NCBI GenBank assembly: GCA_043798435.1
Contig: JAZDOR010000099.1
Coordinates: forward strand, 1 to 10,970
DNA from: JAGUXG01 sp043798435
GTDB lineage: Bacteria > UBA9089 > UBA9088 > JAGUXG01
Length of the DNA stretch: 10,970 bases
Reading direction: 5' to 3'
Of this stretch, positions 6,705 through 10,970 are shown piece by piece (position 1 is the first letter of the stretch; each line of letters begins with the position of its first letter). The translations under genes and the position numbers were made by a program. A model generated the notes under the pieces. That model ran no database searches, was not told the origin of the DNA, and worked only from the letters and a program-made list of their open reading frames with translations.

Positions 6705-8546
6705 TTCAAGGCTGATCATATATTCGCCTTTCTTCAGTGATTCCCACTTTGATTCCTTATTCCAAAAATATGACCTTCTGAAGGTATAGGAATAACAAAC
6801 AGGGATAGAGAGAGAAGAGTCTTTTACTGACAGAACAAAACTGTTTAAGCCTTTACAGAGGAGATTGGGGTCAAAATCTAAAGTGATTTCAGAGAGCAAT
6901 CTTTCTTTGTAAGTCAGAAGAGAAACATCAACCTTTTTAATATTGTTGATATCAACCATTAGTAGCTTTGAATCAGTGGTTGGAATAAATTTGATGTAGA
7001 GAAAGGCTCTACTGTAATTAGATAGGTCTTCTTTAATCACAAGCTCTTTTTTAATCATAGAAAAGAAAGGCAGCTTCAGCCAATGTATATCTTCATCTGA
7101 GACATCTTTGTGGTCTCTAATAATAACCCCATTCTTTCCTTTGGCCTGCAGTCCTTCAGGTAAAACATAAGGATACAAGATACCTTTAATTGTTGTAGAG
7201 TAAGTAAGAGAGACAGAAAAGATTAAAGCCACCAAGGATAAAAGGAGGGATTGAAAGCTCTTGGTTCTAATCTTCTCATGCCACCAATATAGAGTAAACC
7301 CAACAAATGGAATCAGAATAGGGATAAACGCAACCCTATACCTTGAAAGCACAAAGAATAGGATCGTAGAGATGGTGAAGGAAAGAATGAAGAGATAAAG
7401 CAAAAGATATCTTCTCCAATATCTTAGAGAGAGGATCATTCCTAATAATGCTAAAGATGCAATTGGACCAAAGCCAATAAAGATAGGCAAGATAAAAAGA
7501 GCAGAATATCCCTTCTGTGAAGTATAATTTATATTGTTCTCAACCTCTCCTTTGCCCCAGAATAGAAGAAACTTTTCAGAAAGAAGTCTAAGATATCCTA
7601 TGGGTTCTTCCTTAATAAACCGAAATACCTCTTCTATATAAGCAACATCCCCTTTCTTTGCAATCTGTTCTGAGACCCTTTTCTGATAAGAAGGCGGTGG
7701 ATACTGAAAATCTCCCTCAGCATAAGGATTATTCCCAATCCAAAGGCTTACTGGTCCATTTGTTGAGATGAGGACAAACTTTCCAGAGACAAGGTAGTTT
7801 CTGATGGTTACAGGGGAGATGGTTAATAAAATAACTAAGCAGAGGAAAGCAAACCTTAATAGTTTTGAGTTATGAATTATGAGTTTTGAGTTAAAGAATA
7901 TCCAAATGAAGATAAATGGGACAAAGAGTAAGATATTTGCACGAGCTAAGGCAGAAAGACCGATGGCTATTCCAGCAAAGGCAATATTCTTGTATGATGG
8001 CTTATCCTCTATTCTGAGTAGAAGGAAGATTGATAGGGTATTCAGGAATGTAACCAGAGACTCCATGAGCAGGACACCTTCGTGGATGTAGAACATTCCG
8101 TAGAAGATAGAGATAGAGATAGAGATGAGGGCTACTGTTTTGTTAAAGACCTTTTTGGCAATCAGGTAGATAAGAAGGGATGTGGCAACACCAAGGATTA
8201 TCTGGATTAGCCTGGCAATGTATGGGTCTATCCCAAATATCTTATAGACTAAGGCAAGAAAGTAGTAATATAGAGGTCCATAGTAATATGGCTCCTTGCC
8301 AAAGGTGCCAGATAGTATCTGCAAGGCATAGTTATGATAGGTAAGCATGTCCGTTCCCTGTGGAGGCAGGTAGAAACTTGGGTCATTTACCTTTAGGTGG
8401 GATAAATAAATAATCCTAAGGATCAGGGCCAAAACAAGAAGCCCTGCAACAACAATGGTCTCTTTTGTGATAAATTTCTTGAAAATCTGTGAATCTAAAG
8501 CAATCTGTGGATTCTTTTTCTGGTTGACAGGCTTTCTCTTCTTCAT
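6693..8546 (-). CDS. Membrane GT-C glycosyltransferase, PMT/ArnT-like (family 39 type)
   Basis: This 617-residue protein has a basic N-terminus, a first membrane segment at about 31-48, and roughly ten more hydrophobic segments to about residue 450, followed by a soluble C-terminal part of about 170 residues. The first extracytoplasmic loop carries the expected acidic residue in GTDMLTYHNYA (Asp66) followed by YYYGPLYYYF, the PMT_2 pattern. A second acidic region, HEGVLLMES (Glu156 and Glu162), and ARAN (about 201-204) also fit. RNYLVSGKF and WIGNNPYAEGDF (about 249-280) are a strongly recurrent motif of bacterial dolichyl/polyprenyl-phosphate sugar-dependent transferases. It would transfer a sugar from a polyprenyl-phosphate carrier to an extracytoplasmic acceptor; the acceptor cannot be told from sequence. 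It has a consensus promoter with only 7 bases before the ATG. Two short repeats lie in frame within membrane-associated stretches. Confidence 0.85.
   Translation of the reverse strand: MKKRKPVNQKKNPQIALDSQIFKKFITKETIVVAGLLVLALILRIIYLSHLKVNDPSFYLPPQGTDMLTYHNYALQILSGTFGKEPYYYGPLYYYFLALVYKIFGIDPYIARLIQIILGVATSLLIYLIAKKVFNKTVALISISISIFYGMFYIHEGVLLMESLVTFLNTLSIFLLLRIEDKPSYKNIAFAGIAIGLSALARANILLFVPFIFIWIFFNSKLIIHNSKLLRFAFLCLVILLTISPVTIRNYLVSGKFVLISTNGPVSLWIGNNPYAEGDFQYPPPSYQKRVSEQIAKKGDVAYIEEVFRFIKEEPIGYLRLLSEKFLLFWGKGEVENNINYTSQKGYSALFILPIFIGFGPIASLALLGMILSLRYWRRYLLLYLFILSFTISTILFFVLSRYRVAFIPILIPFVGFTLYWWHEKIRTKSFQSLLLSLVALIFSVSLTYSTTIKGILYPYVLPEGLQAKGKNGVIIRDHKDVSDEDIHWLKLPFFSMIKKELVIKEDLSNYSRAFLYIKFIPTTDSKLLMVDINNIKKVDVSLLTYKERLLSEITLDFDPNLLCKGLNSFVLSVKDSSLSIPVCYSYTFRRSYFWNKESKWESLKKGEYMISLELSR
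7861..7893. repeat. 21-bp-period direct repeat inside the glycosyltransferase gene
   Basis: AGTTTTGAGTTA occurs at 7861-7872 and again at 7882-7893, exactly 21 bp apart, separated by TGAATTATG. On the coding (minus) strand it encodes NSKLIIHNSKLL (about residues 219-230). Because the period is a multiple of three it preserves the reading frame. The look is that of a short dispersed AT-rich repeat that has entered a coding gene. Confidence 0.75.
8104..8126. repeat. Hexanucleotide microsatellite (GATAGA-type) in the glycosyltransferase gene
   Basis: About four copies of AGATAG run through this stretch, encoding alternating Ile and Ser (ISISISIF, about residues 141-148) in a membrane segment. 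Slippage would add or remove whole Ile-Ser pairs without shifting the frame. Confidence 0.7.
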
Positions 8547-8553
8547 CCCACAA

Positions 8554-8582
8554 ATTGTAATTCAAAGCCTTCTTTTTGTCAA
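8554..8582 (-). promoter_or_regulatory. Sigma70-type promoter of the glycosyltransferase, predicting a leaderless mRNA
   Basis: On the minus strand TTGACA (8582-8577) and TACAAT (8559-8554) are separated by exactly 17 bp. Seven bases (TTGTGGG) separate the -10 box from the ATG at 8546, so the transcript should start at or next to the start codon. This is the same geometry as the PIN module promoter. Confidence 0.7.
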
Positions 8583-8678
8583 CAGACTTACCTCACCACC
8601 CCAAGCTTTTTGCTATGCTTTCTGCCCTTTGAGTCTGTGATGTTTGCTTTATTATATTTTGAGTTTATTTTATAATAA

Positions 8679-8783
8679 ATTCATTATAATGATATTGAGA
8701 AGATATTCTTGTGTCTTGAAGCAAAGCTGAAAGAGACAAAAGCAAGATTCCACTTTCCAAAGGAGGAGAGGTTTAGGTTGTGA
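8679..8783 (+). pseudogene. Possible short gene remnant in the glycosyltransferase-mazE intergenic region
   Basis: The 299-bp region between 8547 and 8845 is otherwise AT-rich and non-coding. From 8679 to the TGA at 8781-8783 one plus-strand frame stays open with coding-like residues, ending in KETKARFHFPKEERFRL. It has no ATG and is preceded directly by TAA codons. It could be the 3' scrap of a lost gene, or chance. The mazEF promoter begins two bases after its stop. Confidence 0.2.
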
Positions 8784-8784
8784 G

Positions 8785-8813
8785 TTGACAGGGGTAAGAT
8801 TAAATATTATACT
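8785..8813 (+). promoter_or_regulatory. Consensus sigma70 promoter of the mazEF module
   Basis: TTGACA at 8785-8790 and TATACT at 8808-8813 are separated by 17 bp. Transcription should start near 8820, leaving a leader of about 26 bases that contains GAAGG (8831-8835), 10 bases before the ATG at 8846; that spacing is somewhat long for a Shine-Dalgarno. Unlike the PIN and glycosyltransferase promoters, this one leaves a real leader. Confidence 0.75.
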
Positions 8814-8823
8814 TATGGTATAA
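8807..8823. promoter_or_regulatory. Palindromic operator over the -10 box of mazEF
   Basis: TTATAC (8807-8812) and GTATAA (8818-8823) form a perfect inverted repeat with 6-bp arms and a 5-base centre. The left arm covers the -10 hexamer, so a bound protein would block RNA polymerase. Autorepression by the antitoxin, alone or with MazF, is the usual arrangement in this family. Confidence 0.5.
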
Positions 8824-8845
8824 CATTTTAGAAGGTAATATTATT

Positions 8846-9094
8846 ATGAAGACAGCTATATCAATTCCTCAAGATTTGTTTTTAACTGTAAATGAGATGG
8901 CTCAAAGGCTGAATATCTCTCGGAGCAGATTTATAACCTCTGCCATAGCGGATTATGTGGCCAAGCAGAACAATTATAATTTATTTAACAGCCTAAATAA
9001 GGCTTATTCAGAGGTTGATACCGAAGAAGATAATAACCTTAGAAGGCAGAGTAAAAGACATTATTCCAGATTGTTAGAAGAAGAGAAATGGTAA
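8846..9094 (+). CDS. mazE: MazE-type ribbon-helix-helix antitoxin
   Basis: The 82-residue protein opens with MKTAISIPQDLFLTVNEMAQ, a short beta strand followed by a helix, then NISRSRFITSAIADYVAKQ, the second helix of an RHH (MetJ/Arc-type) DNA-binding domain. The acidic C-terminal part (YSEVDTEEDNN onward) would wrap around MazF and block its active site. It overlaps the toxin gene by 7 bp, which implies translational coupling. It is transcribed from the promoter at 8785-8813 and probably binds the palindrome there. The RHH fold places it with the RHH-containing MazE antitoxins rather than the AbrB-type E. coli MazE. Confidence 0.85.
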   Translation: MKTAISIPQDLFLTVNEMAQRLNISRSRFITSAIADYVAKQNNYNLFNSLNKAYSEVDTEEDNNLRRQSKRHYSRLLEEEKW

Positions 9095-9444
9095 TTAATC
9101 AAGGGGATGTGTTTTGGATTGAGTTAGGAATTCCATCAGGTTCAGCTCCAGGTTACAGGCATCCACATGTTGTCATTCAAAACAATGTATTCAATAAGAG
9201 CAAGATTAACACCGTGGTAGTTTGTGCCTTAACCTCAAACTTAAAAAGAGCAAATGCCCCTGGAAATCTCCTCCTGACAAAAAATGAAGCAAATCTCAAA
9301 AAACAAAGCGTAGTAAACATATCTCAAATTGTTACTATAGACAAGAGCGACCTTCTTGAGAAGATAGGAACATTGTCTCCAGAACGGGTAAATCAAATCA
9401 TAGAAGGCATCAATCTGCTGATTGAACCAAAAGACATAGAGTAA
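9088..9444 (+). CDS. mazF: MazF/PemK-type endoribonuclease toxin
   Basis: The 118-residue protein has the full MazF pattern: INQGDVFWIELG at the N-terminus, GYRHPHVVIQNN (Arg24 in the catalytic-loop position), CALTSN (Thr49-Ser50), and NISQIVTIDKSDL followed by GTLSPERVNQIIEGI. In this family the Arg and the Thr/Ser are needed for cleavage of single-stranded RNA at short sequence motifs. Length is normal. No truncation or missing key residue is seen, so the toxin should be active. The start codon overlaps the antitoxin stop (ATGGTAA), and a purine-rich stretch just upstream (AGAAGAAGAGAA) may act as its ribosome-binding site. Confidence 0.92.
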   Translation: MVINQGDVFWIELGIPSGSAPGYRHPHVVIQNNVFNKSKINTVVVCALTSNLKRANAPGNLLLTKNEANLKKQSVVNISQIVTIDKSDLLEKIGTLSPERVNQIIEGINLLIEPKDIE

Positions 9445-9458
9445 CTTCCCATATTTCG

Positions 9459-9471
9459 CACCCTTTGGGTG
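9459..9471 (+). terminator. Weak hairpin after mazF
   Basis: CACCC-TTT-GGGTG forms a perfect 5-bp GC-rich stem 14 bases after the mazF stop. The bases that follow (AGATTGTTGTTT) are only partly T-rich, so termination here would be inefficient if it happens at all. Confidence 0.3.
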
Positions 9472-9590
9472 AGATTGTTGTTTATAAACCAAAATGTTTA
9501 AAAATAACTCTTTGACTCTTTCGTAAAAAGGCTAATTTTTATATATCTTCATTCTCTATGGTCTATTTTTTTGTTCTTTTTTGGATTTTG

Positions 9591-9628
9591 GGCAGACCCA
9601 TAGCGTCTTTAGCTTTTATAGGTTTGCC
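9591..9628. other. Stable hairpin next to the degenerate IS element
   Basis: GGCAGACCCATA (9591-9602) and TATAGGTTTGCC (9617-9628) form a 12-bp stem with one G-U pair and one mismatch around a 14-base loop. There is no T tract on either strand after it, so it is not an ordinary terminator. It lies just downstream of the transposase stop and may be a structured part of the IS left end. The rest of 9445-9666 shows no gene. Confidence 0.35.
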
Positions 9629-9666
9629 AAACAAGAAAAAACTGGTTCTTTTAAGGTTTGTTTCCA

Positions 9667-10970
9667 TTATGAATCCTTCAGTAACCATTGACTTGGAGGT
9701 GGAAGCCCCAAGAGATCAAAGACCCCTTGTTGATCCCTTGTCAGTTCAGCAGGCTTTATTATCTTCTGATCTCCAATATAAATGATACCAAGACTATACC
9801 AGTTAAACATCCAGAGGAGTTTTCTTGCGGTCATCTTCTTTATCTCCTTTTGGTCTTTTTTGTCCTTTTTCTTTTGTTCATCCTGTTGGTGATAACAGTA
9901 TGTTCTTTCTAAAAGATAATAGAGCATCAATGCCATGAAGATAACAAGGATTAAAGACTCTATCCTCTCTTGCTTATGAAGAAAGATAGGTCTCAGTCTA
10001 ACAGGTCCTTTCAGTATCTTATTGGCATTTTCAACTGTATATTGTTCTTTGAAAATAGCAAAAACCCTGTCCATTGGATACTCATCTTTATTAAGGGTTG
10101 TACCTATAACATAAACACCATAAAGCATCCGTTTTCTTGCAAGAAGAGTTTCGTTTACAAAAGGAATTGCCTTTAATGGTTTTCCTGCTTCACTCTGGAT
10201 GATCTCATATGTGTAGAGCTGCCCATAAGCTGGATATTTGGCAAGCAAACTCTTTATCCTCTTTTCAACCGCCTTTGTTGTTCCATAATGTGGATGACCA
10301 ATCTTCTTATTGATTTCCTCAAATCCTTTATTGATAAACCCGAGCCTTTTGGCCTCAGTCTTCTTTTCGCGCTTCAGTTTGCCATCACTCTTGATGAAGA
10401 TGATGACATCTCTTCCTTTTCACCATTATACTCAAGCTCCCTTTTAGTCTCTAATCCATAATAATAATCCATCCTTCTCTTCTTTCTTAGCTTGTTGGTT
10501 GATAGAAAGATATGTTAATTCTTTCCATGTAATACCAGAACCTGTCATAGTATAGAAGATATCTTGATAGCTTTTGCTGAAGTCAATACTGCTTATGAGA
10601 TCAAATCCATACCTCTTTTTGGTCTTTACAGCAACCTCAGGACTGAAACAACCTCTATCACTTATCCTTAAGATATTATCAAGTTTTAGGTGTTCCTTCA
10701 AATTCTCCATATTGCTGATAGTAGCAGCAGTACCCTGGACTTTGCCATCAAGGTCTTCATAAAAGATGGGTACCTGTCCATATTCGTCTTTGGCTACATC
10801 AAGACCTATTTTGACTGATTTTTGGGCATCCTCATTGGGATGGTTTTTGGGATAGAGAATCTGGATATGATCCTGGTTTTGGTTCTCATATTCTCCCTTT
10901 CAAGCGAAAACTGGTCAGGTCCCAATGTATCTGGTTTAAGGGAACCTGAAAAGACGAAGCTACAGTAATG
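9667..10970 (-). pseudogene. Decayed IS1634/IS4-type DDE transposase, frameshifted and cut by the window edge
   Basis: Read on the minus strand from 10970, the fragments line up as one transposase. The first catalytic Asp is in IHWDLTSF and the second in RISDRGCFS. The end carries FKEQYTVENANKILK, which fits the IS4-group signature F-(2)-Q-(3)-E-(6)-K with the catalytic Glu, followed by RLRPIFLHKQERIESLILV, a typical IS1634 stretch. Continuity needs three frameshifts: an apparent extra base in a GGG run at about 10895-10897, an apparent extra base at about 10468-10475, and an apparent lost base near an A run at about 10412-10421. The last two restore the original frame. The N-terminus is off the window. 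With these lesions no full-length enzyme can be made, so the copy is probably dead; assembly error in homopolymers is the other explanation. Confidence 0.85.

Noticed and set aside
9591..9628. Rho-independent terminator
   Set aside because: There is no T tract after the stem on either strand.
9558..10176. Plus-strand open frames opposite the transposase and downstream of mazF
   Set aside because: They are antisense to conserved transposase sequence and low in complexity.
10412..10475. Programmed ribosomal frameshifting in the transposase
   Set aside because: Three shifts, two in opposite directions only 50 bp apart, do not fit the single slippery site used by IS elements; decay or sequence error is simpler.
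10895..10970. Another open frame at the right edge (reading HYCSFVFSGSLKPDTLGPDQ) as the transposase N-terminus
   Set aside because: The frame that contains IHWDLTSF, the family's first catalytic Asp motif, joins the downstream part with a single one-base shift, so the other frame is a shadow.

Overview
The window looks like a chromosomal accessory region of a Gram-negative-type bacterium from an uncultivated lineage, probably a candidate phylum. The clues are AT-leaning DNA, secreted multidomain proteins that combine cohesin, dockerin and Por/FlgD-like C-terminal domains, stand-alone toxin-antitoxin pairs, and a decayed IS element. No taxonomic marker gene is present, so this placement is inference.

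Layout. (1) 1-1197, minus strand: the N-terminal 399 codons of a secreted cohesin-domain protein that runs off the left edge. (2) 1223-1940, plus strand: a two-gene toxin-antitoxin module, a small candidate antitoxin overlapping a PIN-domain (VapC-like) ribonuclease. Its near-consensus promoter lies inside the start of the neighbouring secreted-protein gene and predicts a leaderless mRNA. (3) 1924-6219, minus strand: a 1431-residue secreted protein with a glycine-rich right-handed beta-helix, an Ig/IPT-like domain, a cohesin, another Ig-like domain, a carboxypeptidase-regulatory-like domain, a complete two-loop dockerin, a second cohesin and a Por/FlgD-like C-terminal domain. (4) 6342-6704, plus strand: an XRE-family regulator divergent from the giant gene. 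(5) 6693-8546, minus strand: a membrane GT-C (PMT/ArnT-like) glycosyltransferase, also with a consensus promoter predicting leaderless translation. (6) 8846-9444, plus strand: a mazEF-type module with a consensus promoter and an operator-like palindrome over the -10. (7) 9667-10970, minus strand: an IS1634/IS4-type transposase with three apparent frameshifts, cut by the right edge.

The two secreted proteins share a cohesin fold and a Por/FlgD-type C-terminus and are plausibly parts of one cell-surface assembly. The giant protein carries both halves of a cohesin-dockerin interaction in one chain. The glycosyltransferase could modify surface polymers or proteins, but nothing ties it to them except proximity. 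Between and beside these genes sit a PIN module, a mazEF module, a lone XRE gene and a dead transposase, a pattern typical of a locus that collects mobile and addiction genes. Plus-strand cassettes end inside minus-strand genes, giving two convergent stop-codon overlaps (17 and 12 bp) and no room for terminators.

I see no rRNA, tRNA, riboswitch or CRISPR array.
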